This document shows, piece by piece, positions 8,473 through 18,525 of a DNA stretch of 39,999 bases (its first letter is position 1; every line of letters begins with the position of its first letter). The DNA comes from Bacillota bacterium (GTDB lineage Bacteria; Bacillota; Bacilli; Bacillales; Cytobacillaceae), in the NCBI GenBank assembly GCA_030705955.1, contig JAUZPL010000039.1, forward strand, positions 1-39,999. Direction: 5' to 3'. Position numbers and translations under genes: made by a program. The notes below the pieces were generated by a model. The model did not search any database and had not been told where the DNA came from. It worked only from the letters and a program-made list of their open reading frames with translations.

Positions 8473-10365
8473 TTAAGCCCTTTGCTGTTTTTTTTGTGCA
8501 AGAATTTTCAGCCTACTAACAACTTCTTCGGCAGTAAATCCAATTTCCTCTAGAAGTTGATCTGCATCACCATGTTCAATAAAACAATCGGGGATCCCCA
8601 TTCTATCAATAACTGCATGATAAAAACCTTTTGAATAGACAAATTCAATTACTGCACTTCCAAAGCCGCCCTGTAAAACAGCCTCTTCCATCGTCAATAT
8701 TGGAATATTTTCCTGTAACAATTCTGAAAGCATCTTTTCATCTAGAGGTTTTATAAATCTAGCATTAATTACCTTAACAGATATTCCATGTTTTTCAAGA
8801 AGATTAGCAGCTTCCATTGCCATGGTAACAGTTGGTCCAAAGGTTAAAATTGCTGCATCCACTCCTCGCTTTAGTACCTCCCATGTACCAATAGGAATAT
8901 TTCGGAATTTTTCATCCATTGGAACTCCAATCCCATTTCCACGTGGAAATCTCATAGCAATTGGTCCATTATCATAATTTAATGCAGTATACACCATATG
9001 TTGGCCTTCATTTTCGTCTTTAGGCATCATCAGTACAATATTAGGAATATGCCTTAAAAAGGCAATATCAAAAACACCTTGGTGGGTTTCACCATCTGCA
9101 CCAACTAACCCTGCCCGATCAATTCCAATAAAAACATTTAAATTTTGGCGGCAAATATCATGTACAACCTGGTCATATGCTCTTTGAAGAAAAGTGGAAT
9201 AGATAGCTAAAAATGGTTTCATATTTTGTGTTGCAAGCCCTGCAGCCATCGTTGCAGCATGCTGCTCTGCAATCCCTACATCATACATTCTTTCCGGAAA
9301 TTCACAAGCGAACCCTTCAAGCTTTGATCCAACAGGCATTGCTGGTGTAATTGCCACAATTCTTTCATCTTTACGCGCAAGTTTCCTTACCGTTTCACTT
9401 ACAAGACTACTCCAAGCAGGTGGTGCACTCACTGGCTTTACAAAATCGCCCGTTTCCATTTTATATGGACCTGTTCCATGCCATGTACCTTTTTTGTCAC
9501 TTTCTGCTGGGCTGTACCCTTTTCCTTTTTTCGTAATCACATGAAGAAGAATAGGACCTTCCATTTTTTTTGCGTAGCTTAAATTTTCAAATAAAGCTTC
9601 AAAATTATGTCCATCGACAGGTCCCAAATACGTAAATCCCATTTCCTCAAAAAAGATTCCAGAGACAACCAAATATTTTAAGCTATCTTTAATTCTTTCA
9701 GCTGTAGCCGCCACTACACCACCAACTGCAGGGATCTTTTTTAATAAGCCCTCCAGTTCATCTTTTGCCCATTGGTATTTTCCCGCTGTTCTAAGTCTGC
9801 CAAGAACATTGTGAAGAGCACCAACATTTGGAGCAATGGACATTTCATTGTCATTTAATACCACAATCATATCCTTCTTCTCATGACCAATATGATTTAA
9901 TGCTTCTAATGCCATCCCACCTGTTAGTGCACCATCACCAATTACAGGAATAATGAAAGAATCTTCTTTTTTTAAATCCCGAGCAATAGCCATTCCCATT
10001 GCAGCAGATAAGGAGGTAGAACTATGTCCTGTTTCCCAAACATCATGCTCACTTTCACCACGTTTTGGAAAACCGCACAAGCCTTTATACTGTCGTAATG
10101 AATTAAATTCACTTGCCCGGCCCGTCAAAATCTTATGTACATATGATTGATGGCCAACATCCCAAATAATTTTGTCCTTTGGACTATTAAAGCACTTATG
10201 CAACGCAATAGTTAGTTCGACAACACCTAAATTGGGTCCAATATGGCCTCCAGTCACAGATAGCTTTTCAATTAAAAATTGGCGAATTTCTTGACTTAAA
10301 TTCTCCAATTCTTTATTTGACAGCCCTTTTAAAAAGGAAGGATTTTTTATTGATAATAGATCCAT
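8473..10365 (-). CDS. dxs: 1-deoxy-D-xylulose-5-phosphate synthase
   Basis: Dxs condenses pyruvate and glyceraldehyde 3-phosphate to DXP, the first step of the MEP isoprenoid pathway and a source for thiamine and pyridoxal in many bacteria. The 630-residue product has normal length. The TPP domain shows [16 protein letters not shown], and [16 protein letters not shown] holds the GDG...N Mg-TPP motif. The transketolase-like pyrimidine domain contains [17 protein letters not shown] with the catalytic Glu and [15 protein letters not shown]; a C-terminal transketolase domain follows. ATG 10365 has a modest ribosome-binding site (GTGAGTGG). It leads the dxs-tlyA pair. Its predecessor ispA acts later in the same isoprenoid route. 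Confidence 0.98.
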   Translation of the reverse strand: MDLLSIKNPSFLKGLSNKELENLSQEIRQFLIEKLSVTGGHIGPNLGVVELTIALHKCFNSPKDKIIWDVGHQSYVHKILTGRASEFNSLRQYKGLCGFPKRGESEHDVWETGHSSTSLSAAMGMAIARDLKKEDSFIIPVIGDGALTGGMALEALNHIGHEKKDMIVVLNDNEMSIAPNVGALHNVLGRLRTAGKYQWAKDELEGLLKKIPAVGGVVAATAERIKDSLKYLVVSGIFFEEMGFTYLGPVDGHNFEALFENLSYAKKMEGPILLHVITKKGKGYSPAESDKKGTWHGTGPYKMETGDFVKPVSAPPAWSSLVSETVRKLARKDERIVAITPAMPVGSKLEGFACEFPERMYDVGIAEQHAATMAAGLATQNMKPFLAIYSTFLQRAYDQVVHDICRQNLNVFIGIDRAGLVGADGETHQGVFDIAFLRHIPNIVLMMPKDENEGQHMVYTALNYDNGPIAMRFPRGNGIGVPMDEKFRNIPIGTWEVLKRGVDAAILTFGPTVTMAMEAANLLEKHGISVKVINARFIKPLDEKMLSELLQENIPILTMEEAVLQGGFGSAVIEFVYSKGFYHAVIDRMGIPDCFIEHGDADQLLEEIGFTAEEVVSRLKILAQKKQQRA

Positions 10366-10426
10366 TTCGGACCACTCACTTTCATACTTTTTCTAACTCT
10401 TCTATACGTATAATGATTTTGAAAAC

Positions 10427-10460
10427 TTAAAAATAGCCGCTAACACACTTGTGTAACGGC
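10427..10460 (-). terminator. Terminator-like hairpin between ispA and dxs
   Basis: On the minus strand GCCGTTACACA folds on TGTGTTAGCGGC with a short loop and one bulge, followed by TATTTTT. It lies 50 nt past the ispA stop and ahead of dxs, so it may end or attenuate the folD-xseAB-ispA transcript. The T tract is short. Confidence 0.55.
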
Positions 10461-10513
10461 GTAGATCACGTTTTCTTTCATGCCAAACATTATAACATAC
10501 CTATAATATTGCC

Positions 10514-11407
10514 TCAATGGTCCCTTGAAGCGACTAAATCCGTTATTTCGGTTAAAAGACCTATGTTTAAGTTTGATTGTTGAAGGTATCTTTTTGCTTC
10601 TTGAATATGATTTTGAAGTGCATTTTTAGCTCCTGCCATGGTTAAAAGGGTTGGATATGTGTTTTTTTGATTAATTGTATCACTCCCAACCGGTTTCCCA
10701 ATCACTTCCTCATTACCTTCTAAATCAAGAATATCATCACGTATTTGAAAAGCAAGTCCAAGGTGATGAGCAAAAGAAGATAGGTTCTGCATTTCCACCT
10801 CATTCGCCCCAGATAGGAGAGCTCCTGCAAGAACGCTATAAATTAAAATTTTCCCTGTTTTATGGATATGTATATACTCCAGTCCCTCTAGTGTTAGGGT
10901 TTTTCCTTCACCATTCATATCAGCAACTTGACCGCCAACCATTCCTTCTACTCCGGCAGCCTTCGCCATTTCAATAACTAGCTTTACCTTCGTATCAGGT
11001 GAAGCAAATCCATTAGGAATACGTCCAACCACTTCAAAGCTATAAGTTAAAAGTGCATCACCGGCCAGTACAGCAACTGCTTCTCCAAATACTTTATGAT
11101 TTGTAGGTTTTCCTCTTCTAAGATCATCATCATCCATACATGGAAGGTCATCATGAATTAATGAATATGTATGAATCATTTCAATAGCACACGCTGCCAG
11201 AAGACCTTTTTTTGGATCTTGTCCAAATGCATTCAGTGTAGCAAACAAAAGAAGAGGTCTAATACGTTTTCCACCTGCTTCTAAAGAATAATGCATCGCT
11301 TCTTTAATAATTGGAGGAGCATCAGGCTTGTCTACCAATTTCCGAAGTTCTGCTTCTAATAGCTGTTTGTATTCTTTTGTAAATGAATCCAGAAACTTGG
11401 TTTCCAA
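10514..11407 (-). CDS. ispA: Farnesyl diphosphate synthase
   Basis: This prenyltransferase joins DMAPP and two IPP units to give farnesyl diphosphate, the precursor of undecaprenyl phosphate, menaquinone and heme side chains. The product has 297 residues. The first Asp-rich motif is LIHDDLPCMDDDDLRRG and the second is FQIRDDILD; the GGKRIRPLLLF basic motif is present near residue 50. The start is TTG 11407, with AGGAGG 7 nt upstream, 2 nt after the xseB stop, so the two are translationally coupled. In B. subtilis the gene is also called yqiD and follows xseB. Chain length (C15) is inferred from context and the short-chain FARM region. Confidence 0.96.
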   Translation of the reverse strand: METKFLDSFTKEYKQLLEAELRKLVDKPDAPPIIKEAMHYSLEAGGKRIRPLLLFATLNAFGQDPKKGLLAACAIEMIHTYSLIHDDLPCMDDDDLRRGKPTNHKVFGEAVAVLAGDALLTYSFEVVGRIPNGFASPDTKVKLVIEMAKAAGVEGMVGGQVADMNGEGKTLTLEGLEYIHIHKTGKILIYSVLAGALLSGANEVEMQNLSSFAHHLGLAFQIRDDILDLEGNEEVIGKPVGSDTINQKNTYPTLLTMAGAKNALQNHIQEAKRYLQQSNLNIGLLTEITDLVASRDH

Positions 11408-11409
11408 GT

Positions 11410-11643
11410 TTATTCCTCCTCTGCAATCATGAAACTTTCCTTGCGTCCATCCTCCGTAATAATTTGTGTTAATTGTTCTTCTACGTTCTTTAATTTATCG
11501 TGACAAAGCTTTGAAAGCTCCATACCTTTTTTATAAATAGCGATTGCTTCTTCCAATGGAACATCGCCTTCTTCTAAACGATCAACAATTTTTTCAAGAT
11601 CCCCCATCGCTTCTTCAAAGGATAATGTGTTTTCTTCTGCCAC
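11410..11643 (-). CDS. xseB: Exodeoxyribonuclease VII small subunit
   Basis: XseB binds the XseA large subunit to form exonuclease VII, which degrades single-stranded DNA in both directions. The 77-residue protein has the standard family layout: [33 protein letters not shown] forms two helices of a coiled coil, followed by an acidic tail. It starts at GTG 11643, one base after the xseA stop, behind AAAGGAGAG. The tight xseA-xseB-ispA spacing (1-2 nt) indicates one transcript with coupled translation. Confidence 0.95.
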   Translation of the reverse strand: MAEENTLSFEEAMGDLEKIVDRLEEGDVPLEEAIAIYKKGMELSKLCHDKLKNVEEQLTQIITEDGRKESFMIAEEE

Positions 11644-11644
11644 G

Positions 11645-12997
11645 TTAAATTCTCTCCTTTTTATCCTCTACCTTACAAATTAATGTGCCATCTGTAAGTG
11701 TAATTTGAACAGAATCATTTACATTTACCTGTTTCGTACTTTTCACAAGTTTTTCATCATTTAAATAAACTAAACTATAGCCGCGGTCCATTATTTTTAG
11801 AGGACTTAATGCATCCAATGTGGAATTGACATGCCGATATTCAGCTTGTTTTTTCCTTAAAATTTGTAAAATAGCCCGATTCATAGCTTTATTTGTTCTG
11901 TTGAACACTTCTTCTGAATTTTTCAATAACTGCCTTGGATGATTTCTCTCCAACCTTTTAAGAAGATTTTCATGTTCCATACCTTTATTGCTTGTTAAAC
12001 GTGCAACACCTTTAAACAGCCTGTCATCCAATTTGTCTACCTGTTCAAGCTTTTGCTCATATAATCGTTCAGGATAACGGAATGCATAAGATCTGGTTAA
12101 TCGATTGACCTGCTCCTTGCTAAAACGAAGTTTTTCTTTCATAGCTTGCAGGAGCCTGGTTTGACGTTGCAAAACGCGTTCCATCAATTCATCAATATGG
12201 GGTACCGCAAGCTCTGCAGCACCAGTTGGAGTGGGAGCCCTTAAGTCAGCAACAAAATCGGCTATTGTAAAATCAGTTTCATGTCCAACAGCTGAAATAA
12301 CAGGAATCTCAGATAAGAAGATTGCTCTTGCTACTTGTTCTTCATTAAACGCCCACAATTCTTCAATCGATCCTCCACCACGTCCAACAATTAAAACATC
12401 TATTTCTTTTGTTGTATTAGCTTTCCCGATTGCATTCACAATAGAGGCGCCTGCATTCTCCCCCTGTACCAAAGCAGGAAATATGAGAATTTTAACGATT
12501 GGATATCTCCTTTTTATCGTTGTTATGATATCTCTAATGGCTGCGCCTGTTGGTGAAGTAATCACTCCAATTGTTTTCGGGAATGGAGGAATCATTTTTT
12601 TCATTGCTTTTGCAAATAGCCCTTCTTGCTCAAGCCTTTTTTTTAATTGCTCATAGGCTAAATATAAATCTCCGATTCCATCTGGACGCATTTCTTTTAC
12701 ATAGATTTGATATTGTCCACTAGGATCATAAACAGTTATTTCTCCCCTTAAAATCACCTTCAACCCGTTTTCAGGCATGAATTTCAAGGTTTGAGACTGA
12801 CTAGAAAACATCACAGCCAATATACGAGCTTTTTCATCTTTTAATGTGAAATACATATGCCCGCTTGAATGTTGTTTAAAATTTGATATTTCTCCTTTTA
12901 CAAAAACATTTTGCAAATGAGGATCTGCCTCAAATTTTCTTTTTATATACTTTGTTAGAGCATGAACGGTCAAATATTTTTGTTCCTGCATAAACAT
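11645..12997 (-). CDS. xseA: Exodeoxyribonuclease VII large subunit
   Basis: This is the catalytic subunit of exonuclease VII (single-stranded DNA degradation, repair). The 450-residue protein has an N-terminal OB-fold (about 10-105, including [24 protein letters not shown]). The catalytic domain follows with [14 protein letters not shown], the [16 protein letters not shown] signature and [25 protein letters not shown] long coiled coil (about 250-400) precedes a C-terminal YSLVYL segment. Two ATGs compete: 12997, with AAAGGAG only 4 nt away, and 12991, with better spacing. The longer version is given. It sits 39 nt downstream of folD. Confidence 0.96.
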   Translation of the reverse strand: MFMQEQKYLTVHALTKYIKRKFEADPHLQNVFVKGEISNFKQHSSGHMYFTLKDEKARILAVMFSSQSQTLKFMPENGLKVILRGEITVYDPSGQYQIYVKEMRPDGIGDLYLAYEQLKKRLEQEGLFAKAMKKMIPPFPKTIGVITSPTGAAIRDIITTIKRRYPIVKILIFPALVQGENAGASIVNAIGKANTTKEIDVLIVGRGGGSIEELWAFNEEQVARAIFLSEIPVISAVGHETDFTIADFVADLRAPTPTGAAELAVPHIDELMERVLQRQTRLLQAMKEKLRFSKEQVNRLTRSYAFRYPERLYEQKLEQVDKLDDRLFKGVARLTSNKGMEHENLLKRLERNHPRQLLKNSEEVFNRTNKAMNRAILQILRKKQAEYRHVNSTLDALSPLKIMDRGYSLVYLNDEKLVKSTKQVNVNDSVQITLTDGTLICKVEDKKERI

Positions 12998-13036
12998 AAT
13001 ACTCCTTTAAACCCATCCCTTAATCCATTTGCCTTT

Positions 13037-13894
13037 TTACTTGCTATTTAGAACTTTTTTAGCTGATTTTAATGTATTATACATCAACATCGTAATTGTC
13101 ATGGGTCCAACACCTTTTGGAACAGGAGTAATATAACCGGCAACTTGGCTAACTTCCTCAAAAGCAACATCTCCGCAAAGTTTTCCTGCTTCATTTCGGT
13201 TTATACCAACATCAATGACGACCGCGCCTTCTTTTACATGCTCTGCTTTAATAAAATTTGCTTTTCCAACTGCAGCGACAAGTATATCAGCCTGTTTCGT
13301 ATGGGAGACTAAATCTTTTGTTTTGGAATGACAATATGTAACGGTAGCATTTTTATTTAAAAATAGCTGACCTGATGGCTTTCCGACAATATTACTTCTT
13401 CCAACTACTACAACATGTTTTCCGGTAATATTAATGCCTGTTTCTTCTAATAAAACCATTACTCCATATGGTGTGCATGGTAAAAAGGCGTCTTGTCCAG
13501 TCATCATCCTACCGATATTAATTGGGTGAAATCCATCTACATCTTTCTCAGGTGAGATAGACTCAATTACTTTTATTTCATCGATATGTTTTGGTATAGG
13601 AAGTTGAACGAGAATACCATGGATTCTATCATCATTGTTCAACTCGTCAATTTTAGAAAGTAATTCTTCTTCCGTCACATGTTCGGGGTATTCAATTAAT
13701 AAGGAGTACATACCAAGCTCGTTACAAGACTTTTGTTTGCTTGAAACATATGTCCTTGATGCATGGTTATCACCAACAAGAATAACAGCTAAACCTGGTG
13801 TAATACCTGATTCCTTTAACTTTTGAACCTCATTTGCGATTTCCATTCTTTTTTTACTGGCAATTGCTTTCCCATCAATAATTTGTGCTGGCAT
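13037..13894 (-). CDS. folD: Bifunctional methylene-THF dehydrogenase/cyclohydrolase FolD
   Basis: FolD interconverts 5,10-methylene-THF and 10-formyl-THF with NADP, supplying one-carbon units for purines and initiator tRNA. The product has 285 residues, a typical length. Motifs seen are [15 protein letters not shown] with the catalytic Tyr and Lys, [40 protein letters not shown], the dinucleotide-binding [15 protein letters not shown], and [11 protein letters not shown] 13894 follows GGGGGATGT. The gene is separated from nusB by a large hairpin repeat (13924-14023) and begins the folD-xseA-xseB-ispA series. Confidence 0.98.
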   Translation of the reverse strand: MPAQIIDGKAIASKKRMEIANEVQKLKESGITPGLAVILVGDNHASRTYVSSKQKSCNELGMYSLLIEYPEHVTEEELLSKIDELNNDDRIHGILVQLPIPKHIDEIKVIESISPEKDVDGFHPINIGRMMTGQDAFLPCTPYGVMVLLEETGINITGKHVVVVGRSNIVGKPSGQLFLNKNATVTYCHSKTKDLVSHTKQADILVAAVGKANFIKAEHVKEGAVVIDVGINRNEAGKLCGDVAFEEVSQVAGYITPVPKGVGPMTITMLMYNTLKSAKKVLNSK

Positions 13895-13923
13895 TTTTAC
13901 ATCCCCCTTATTTTAAAAGTGCA

Positions 13924-14023
13924 AGCGCCTTGCTCAGCCCCGACAAGCTTAAGCCGGCACCCGTAGGATGGTCCTGACCCCCAAAGGGTGGTGGCTTAAG
14001 AAGACCTCGGGAAAGTAGGCGCT
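13924..14023. repeat. Long imperfect hairpin repeat between nusB and folD
   Basis: A 100-bp GC-rich element can fold along its whole length. Nested pairs are AGCGCCT (13924-13930) with AGGCGCT (14017-14023), then CCCGA with TCGGG, CTTAAGCC with GGCTTAAG, and CACCC with GGGTG at the tip. Composition differs strongly from the AT-rich flanks and there is no open frame. From memory this belongs to a non-coding repeat family dispersed in Bacillaceae genomes. The transcript running from nusB towards folD would carry the hairpin. Confidence 0.7.
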
Positions 14024-14060
14024 GAAGCAGGATATCACTTAAAGTCCAGTGATGAACCCT

Positions 14061-14450
14061 TTAAGATTGTTGTTTCACTTTAGAAAGAACACCATTTACA
14101 AACTTACTTGATTGTTCATCACCATAAATTTTAGCAATTTCAATTGCTTCATCTAAAACAACATTTTCTGGTACTCCACCATTTCCGAACTTTAGTTCAT
14201 ATACGGCAATTCTTAGCAAATTCCGATCTACTGTAGCAAGACGTTCCAATTTCCACTTTTCAAGATTTTTACTGATTAAATGGTCAATTTGATCTTTGTT
14301 AGCATAAACGCCCATTACTAGGCTCGTTAAATACTCGTCATTCCCTTCTCCTTCCAAGACGTGTTCAATTGCAGAAGATGGTTCTGTATCACTTACATCA
14401 ATTTGAAAAAGAGCTTGTAACGCTTTTTCCCTTGCTGTTCTTCTTTTCAT
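14061..14450 (-). CDS. nusB: Transcription antitermination factor NusB
   Basis: NusB pairs with NusE (ribosomal protein S10) at boxA RNA to protect rRNA transcripts from premature termination. The product has 129 residues. Family features are the N-terminal KRRTAREKALQALFQIDV helix, the central KWKLERLATVDRNLLRIAVYELKF signature and the C-terminal VLDEAIEIAKIYGDEQSSKFVNGVL. ATG 14450 has AAAGGAG about 10 nt upstream. The order yqhY-nusB-folD matches B. subtilis, but here a terminator precedes nusB and a repeat follows it, so nusB may be transcribed separately from both. Confidence 0.97.
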   Translation of the reverse strand: MKRRTAREKALQALFQIDVSDTEPSSAIEHVLEGEGNDEYLTSLVMGVYANKDQIDHLISKNLEKWKLERLATVDRNLLRIAVYELKFGNGGVPENVVLDEAIEIAKIYGDEQSSKFVNGVLSKVKQQS

Positions 14451-14604
14451 TATACCGTTAACTCCTTTATCACTTAAAATAATTTTTTGTCTAAATTGTA
14501 AAAGGGGAAAACCTACTATTTATTCACCCATTTATATTGGTTCATTATGTGCATAAAAAGATAATAGCATAACTATCTACAATTCGCACTGTAAGGGTGG
14601 ATAA

Positions 14605-14643
14605 AAAAACAGAAAACCAAAGGACTTTTTAGCCCTTTGGTTT
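14605..14643 (-). terminator. Rho-independent terminator of the accBC-yqhY unit
   Basis: Minus-strand stem AAACCAAAGG / CCTTTGGTTT with a 10-nt loop, followed by TCTGTTTTTTT. It starts 4 nt after the yqhY stop codon. Confidence 0.92.
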
Positions 14644-14647
14644 ATTT

Positions 14648-15055
14648 TTAGAGTTCCTGTTCAATTTCAGGTTCCTGTTTTCCACTTTCAAATTGGATTC
14701 CAACAATATGAATATTAATTTCTTCCGTTTCTAAGGCTGTCATATTAAGAAGTGTCTGCCTAATATTATCTTGAATTTTCTGGGCAACAGAAGGAATGGA
14801 TACTCCGAATTTCATGACGCAAAATACATCTACCTTTATGCCGGTTTCTGAAAGTTCAACTTTAACGCCCTTACCATGATTTTTTTTACCAAAACGTTCA
14901 AGTGCACCAGCAGCAAAATTCCCGCGCATTTGCGAGACACCTTCCACCTCAGATGCGGCAATACCTGCAATTACTTCAATTACTTCAGGAGCAATTTCAA
15001 CCTTACCTCGCCCATTGTTTTCTTGATTCATTTCCAATAGACCATTCTCACCCAT
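14648..15055 (-). CDS. yqhY: Asp23/Gls24-family protein YqhY
   Basis: This small cytoplasmic protein of the Asp23 (DUF322) family is encoded next to acetyl-CoA carboxylase genes in many Firmicutes. In B. subtilis, loss of YqhY is reported to select suppressor mutations in acetyl-CoA carboxylase genes, suggesting a link to fatty acid synthesis. The 135 residues contain the typical GKVEIAPEVIEVIAGIAA start, GVSQMRGN, and the DVFCVMKFGVSIPSVAQKIQDNIR block; the C-terminus is acidic. ATG 15055 lies behind GGGAGG. It follows accC by 23 nt and ends at a strong terminator, so accB-accC-yqhY is one unit. The biochemical role is unknown. Confidence 0.93.
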   Translation of the reverse strand: MGENGLLEMNQENNGRGKVEIAPEVIEVIAGIAASEVEGVSQMRGNFAAGALERFGKKNHGKGVKVELSETGIKVDVFCVMKFGVSIPSVAQKIQDNIRQTLLNMTALETEEINIHIVGIQFESGKQEPEIEQEL

Positions 15056-15078
15056 TATTCGCGCCTCCCATATTAAAA

Positions 15079-16431
15079 CTAAGACTTCATTACATCATGC
15101 AACTCAAGAAACTTTGTATTGAACTGGCCTTCTACAAATTGTTCAAGTTCAAGCAATTTTAAATGGAAAGGAATGGTTGTATGGATCCCTTCCACTACAA
15201 ACTCACTTAAAGCCCGTTTCATTCTGGATATAGCTTCTTCCCGTGTGCTGCCATAGGTAATGATTTTCGCAATCATGGAATCATAATATGGTGGGATTGT
15301 GTACCCTGGATAAGCTGCGGAATCGACCCGAACCCCTAAACCGCCTGGAGGCAAATACATTTTAATTTTACCAGGGGATGGCATAAAGTTTTTCTCTGGA
15401 TTTTCTGCATTTATTCTGCATTCAATCGCCCAGCCATTAAAGGTTACATCCTCTTGGCTCAAAGATAACTTTTCCCCTGAAGCAACTCGAATTTGCTCCT
15501 TAATAAGGTCTGTTCCCGTAACTAATTCCGTTACTGGGTGTTCAACCTGAATTCGTGTATTCATTTCCATAAAATAAAACTTTCGATTGCGGTAATCATA
15601 TATAAATTCTATCGTGCCAGCGCCTGTATAATCAACTGCTTTTGCAGCTTTTACAGCTGCATTTCCCATTTTTTCACGCATTTCTCCATCTAACGCTGGG
15701 GATGGCGATTCTTCTAAAAGCTTTTGAAGTCTTCGCTGGATTGAACAATCCCTTTCACCTAGATGGATAACATTGCCAAATGAGTCGCCGAGCACTTGAA
15801 TTTCAACATGTCGGAAATCCTCAATATATTTTTCGATATATACGCCTGGATTTCCAAATGCTGTCATAGCTTCCTGCTGGGTAATATTGATCCCTTTTAC
15901 TAATTCTTGTTCAGTTTTGGCAACACGGATTCCTTTACCACCGCCACCAGCTGTTGCTTTAATTATGACTGGGTAGCCAATTTTATTTGAAAGTTCAATT
16001 GCATCATCAATATCTTTGATGATTCCTGTTGAACCCGGAACTATTGGTACCCCGGCTTCCCGCATTGTTTCTCTGGCGATATCCTTTGTTCCCATTTTTG
16101 TGATAGCTTCTGGGCTAGGCCCAACAAAAGTAATATTGCATTCACGGCATAGCTCGGCAAAATCGGCATTTTCCGCTAAAAATCCGTATCCTGGATGAAT
16201 TGCGTCACAGCCCGTTAGCATGGCAACACTTATAATATTGGTAAAATTCAAATAGCTTTCTTTGGATGAAGTAGGACCAATACAATATGCTTCATCTGCC
16301 AACTGAACGTGCAATGCTTCACGGTCAGCCTCCGAGAATACCGCTACAGATTCAATACCCATCTCACGGCATGCCCGAATAACCCTAACAGCAATTTCAC
16401 CTCTATTTGCAATTAACAGTTTTCTGATCAT
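15079..16431 (-). CDS. accC: Acetyl-CoA carboxylase biotin carboxylase subunit
   Basis: AccC carboxylates the biotin on AccB using ATP and bicarbonate, the first half of malonyl-CoA synthesis. The 450-residue product has an N-terminal preATP-grasp domain ([20 protein letters not shown]). The ATP-grasp domain carries the glycine-rich loop [14 protein letters not shown], the HIEIQVLGD-like segment (here HVEIQVLGD), [21 protein letters not shown], and [15 protein letters not shown] with metal and biotin contact residues. A C-terminal domain includes [16 protein letters not shown] 16431 follows AAGGAG by about 10 nt. It lies 13 nt after accB. Confidence 0.98.
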   Translation of the reverse strand: MIRKLLIANRGEIAVRVIRACREMGIESVAVFSEADREALHVQLADEAYCIGPTSSKESYLNFTNIISVAMLTGCDAIHPGYGFLAENADFAELCRECNITFVGPSPEAITKMGTKDIARETMREAGVPIVPGSTGIIKDIDDAIELSNKIGYPVIIKATAGGGGKGIRVAKTEQELVKGINITQQEAMTAFGNPGVYIEKYIEDFRHVEIQVLGDSFGNVIHLGERDCSIQRRLQKLLEESPSPALDGEMREKMGNAAVKAAKAVDYTGAGTIEFIYDYRNRKFYFMEMNTRIQVEHPVTELVTGTDLIKEQIRVASGEKLSLSQEDVTFNGWAIECRINAENPEKNFMPSPGKIKMYLPPGGLGVRVDSAAYPGYTIPPYYDSMIAKIITYGSTREEAISRMKRALSEFVVEGIHTTIPFHLKLLELEQFVEGQFNTKFLELHDVMKS

Positions 16432-16444
16432 CCAATTATGCTCC

Positions 16445-16945
16445 TTACTCAGGCTTAACTAAAAATAATGGCTGCCCGTATTCAATTAACTGTCCATTTT
16501 TTACAAGTATTTCAACAATTTCTCCGTTCACTTCTGCTTCAATTTCATTAAATAATTTCATTGCTTCAACTATACATACAATGGAATCATTTGAAACCTT
16601 CGAGCCTACTTTCACGTAGTTGTCTGCATCTGGGGATGGGGAAGCATAAAACGTTCCAACCATTGGAGAGGTTATTTTATGTAAATTTGCATTTTCAGCC
16701 GCTTTAACCTCTTGTTTCATTTCTTCTACCTGAATTTGCTGCACAGCTTGTACAGGTGTCTGTACGGCTTGAACATTCACAGGAACACTTTCAACTACTT
16801 GTGTAATTGGTTTTACTGCTGTCACATTGGAAACTACATTCTTTTTCATTTGGATTTTCGAGCCTTCATGTTCAAAAACAAATTCATCAATTGCAGATTG
16901 ATCAATCAATTTAATTATTTCGCGAATTTCTTGTATTTTTAACAT
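16445..16945 (-). CDS. accB: Biotin carboxyl carrier protein of acetyl-CoA carboxylase
   Basis: AccB carries biotin between the carboxylase (AccC) and transcarboxylase (AccAD) centres. The product has 166 residues. An N-terminal helical region (1-35) is followed by a flexible Val/Gln/Pro-rich linker (about 41-82). The biotinyl/lipoyl domain spans about 88-166, with the biotinylation motif [13 protein letters not shown] placing biotin on K130. ATG 16945 is preceded by AAGGGGTG. It heads accB-accC-yqhY, behind a sigma-A-like promoter about 50 bp upstream. Confidence 0.98.
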   Translation of the reverse strand: MLKIQEIREIIKLIDQSAIDEFVFEHEGSKIQMKKNVVSNVTAVKPITQVVESVPVNVQAVQTPVQAVQQIQVEEMKQEVKAAENANLHKITSPMVGTFYASPSPDADNYVKVGSKVSNDSIVCIVEAMKLFNEIEAEVNGEIVEILVKNGQLIEYGQPLFLVKPE

Positions 16946-16991
16946 TCTTTTTACACCCCTTAAAGCACAAAGTTTGTGACTAGCTACTAAT

Positions 16992-17021
16992 ACTATACGA
17001 TAAGTCTCTATGAAAGTTCAA
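16992..17021 (-). promoter_or_regulatory. Sigma-A-like promoter of accB
   Basis: On the minus strand TTGAAC (17016-17021) and TATAGT (16992-16997) are spaced by 18 bp. The start would fall near 16985, giving a leader of about 40 nt before the accB ATG. I looked for a FapR operator here and found no convincing match. Confidence 0.5.
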
Positions 17022-17114
17022 TCATCTTATTATAGCCCCTATTGCCCATTTCACTTCTTTTGGATAAACCTCATCTTAATACTTTTTTAAAAAAAAGTGA
17101 AATAATCTACCTTT

Positions 17115-17151
17115 ATGCTAAAAAAAGAAAGCATTTTGCAGCTTTCTTTTT
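17115..17151 (-). terminator. Rho-independent terminator of the spoIIIA operon
   Basis: Minus-strand stem AAAAAGAAAGC / GCTTTCTTTTT with an 8-nt loop and a trailing T run. It lies about 150 nt past the spoIIIAH stop. It separates the sporulation operon from the accB promoter. Confidence 0.85.
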
Positions 17152-17304
17152 CAGTGTTAAAACATTATGAATAGATTTTGAACTTTGATAACTGACTGGC
17201 TTCAAAGCCTAGCATATCCAAAATGAAAAAAATGTTCTAACCTCAATTTCCGTTACTGAACATGACGGACACTGACGTAACCCCTTTTAAGGCGATTACA
17301 TTTT
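17152..17304. other. Intergenic DNA between accB and spoIIIAH
   Basis: The accB-spoIIIAH gap (16946-17304, 359 bp) holds the accB promoter, the spoIIIA terminator, and this remaining 153-bp stretch. I see no open frame with a ribosome-binding site in it, only a short GGCTT/AAGCC hairpin and a loose GTTAC/GTAAC pair around 17250-17282. Confidence 0.4.
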
Positions 17305-17859
17305 TTATTTAGCTGGCTGGAATTCCACTGCTACATAATTGGTATCAATTTCCTTTTTGACAAGTTGAATAATATCGTTAGCAGCTGAAGGTGAATGTTT
17401 TTTCTTAGACTTAACAGTAATGACCACCTGTTGACCGTCTGCTCTAACTAATGCATCATCATAGCCTAATGTTTTAATTAATGTTTCAAGAACTTCTTCC
17501 TTTTGGGCTGCTTCATTTAATTTTTGCATTTGATCATATGCTTCACTGCGTTTTTCTGCAGAAAGATCTGTTGATGCTACTTCTGCCTGGAGTTCTTCCA
17601 CTCTTTGGCTGCGTTGATCTTCAAGTTGAAGTCTTAGAGCATCAAACGTATCATCACTGACCTGTGAAACAACTGTTTTTCCGCCCTTTTCAGCTGTTTT
17701 TGTACTTGCTTGTTTATTATCTGCTTGATTCTTTGTCTTTTGCTCTACGGCTGTCATATTATTACCCTTTTGATCTGGAGATGTAATATAATAAACCGAT
17801 AATACAACCACTAAGCTTAACATTGTTAACAACCAAACTGTTTGTTTTTTCAATAACAT
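17305..17859 (-). CDS. spoIIIAH: Stage III sporulation protein SpoIIIAH
   Basis: SpoIIIAH, in the mother-cell membrane, binds forespore SpoIIQ across the intermembrane space; together they form the channel/zipper needed for engulfment and late forespore gene expression. The 184 residues consist of one N-terminal membrane segment (VWLLTMLSLVVVLSVYYI), a charged Lys/Gln/Ala linker and a helical region (about 70-125). A C-terminal YscJ/FliF-like ring-building domain follows (DDALVRADGQQVVITVKSKK). It is shorter than B. subtilis SpoIIIAH (218). ATG 17859 follows AAAGGAGG by 9 nt. It is the last gene of the operon. Confidence 0.95.
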   Translation of the reverse strand: MLLKKQTVWLLTMLSLVVVLSVYYITSPDQKGNNMTAVEQKTKNQADNKQASTKTAEKGGKTVVSQVSDDTFDALRLQLEDQRSQRVEELQAEVASTDLSAEKRSEAYDQMQKLNEAAQKEEVLETLIKTLGYDDALVRADGQQVVITVKSKKKHSPSAANDIIQLVKKEIDTNYVAVEFQPAK

Positions 17860-17874
17860 AAGTGAATCCTCCTT

Positions 17875-18525
17875 TTATTTTTTAGGCATAACTGCAACAC
17901 GGTAACTTGGCACACCTAGTGCTCTAGTGACAGCTTCAACAATCCTCTTTTTAATTTGAATATTATCAGCACCACGTGCTACTACTAAAACTCCACGAAT
18001 TTCCGGCTTCTTTGTTTCTACAACAACAGGAACCTCTTTATCACCGTTATGGACGATTACAAGCTGCTCATCAACTGAAGTATCTTGAACTTTTCTTGTT
18101 CCTCCATTGGTGTCTGTTTCATCAGTTGTTTGGTTTTTTGAAGATTTATTTTTTTGAAGCACCTTTTCCTCAGTTGAATCAATATTTACAACTACCTTTG
18201 TATCACTGACCCCCAACATATCATCAAGTGCTTCTTTTATTTGGCTTTCATATTCACTTTCATAATCAGAAATGGCTTTGTTCCCAGTGCTCTTTTTTAT
18301 TCCAAAAGCGGGAACATCTTGTCCTCCAGATTGAGTTGATTTCATTGCAGCAGTTGCAGGGACATCAGTCTGTTTTTTTAAAAGTATATTTCCTGCCAGC
18401 ATAAATGCCGCTCCGATACAAAGGACAAGAAGCATATATTGAAGCTTGCTTGCATTTTTTTCTGGATTTTCACCTTTTGAAATCCATTTCTTTACAAGTG
18501 TAAAAGGTCCTTTATCTTTATCCAT
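17875..18525 (-). CDS. spoIIIAG: Stage III sporulation protein SpoIIIAG
   Basis: SpoIIIAG forms an oligomeric ring in the mother-cell membrane as part of the SpoIIIA-SpoIIQ complex. The 216-residue protein has a short basic N-terminus and one membrane segment (LQYMLLVLCIGAAFMLAGNILL). A disordered Ser/Gly/Lys stretch and a ring-building domain follow (DDMLGVSDTKVVVNIDST; PEIRGVLVVARGADN). The start is ATG 18525, which overlaps the spoIIIAF stop by 8 nt (ATGGATAA); the much longer open frame back to 18699 lies inside spoIIIAF and is rejected. Overlap implies coupled translation. Confidence 0.94.
   Translation of the reverse strand: MDKDKGPFTLVKKWISKGENPEKNASKLQYMLLVLCIGAAFMLAGNILLKKQTDVPATAAMKSTQSGGQDVPAFGIKKSTGNKAISDYESEYESQIKEALDDMLGVSDTKVVVNIDSTEEKVLQKNKSSKNQTTDETDTNGGTRKVQDTSVDEQLVIVHNGDKEVPVVVETKKPEIRGVLVVARGADNIQIKKRIVEAVTRALGVPSYRVAVMPKK

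Noticed and set aside
16946-17030. FapR operator in front of accB
   Set aside because: TTAGTAGCTAGT on the minus strand is only a loose match to the FapR palindrome, and accBC is not a clear FapR target in B. subtilis.
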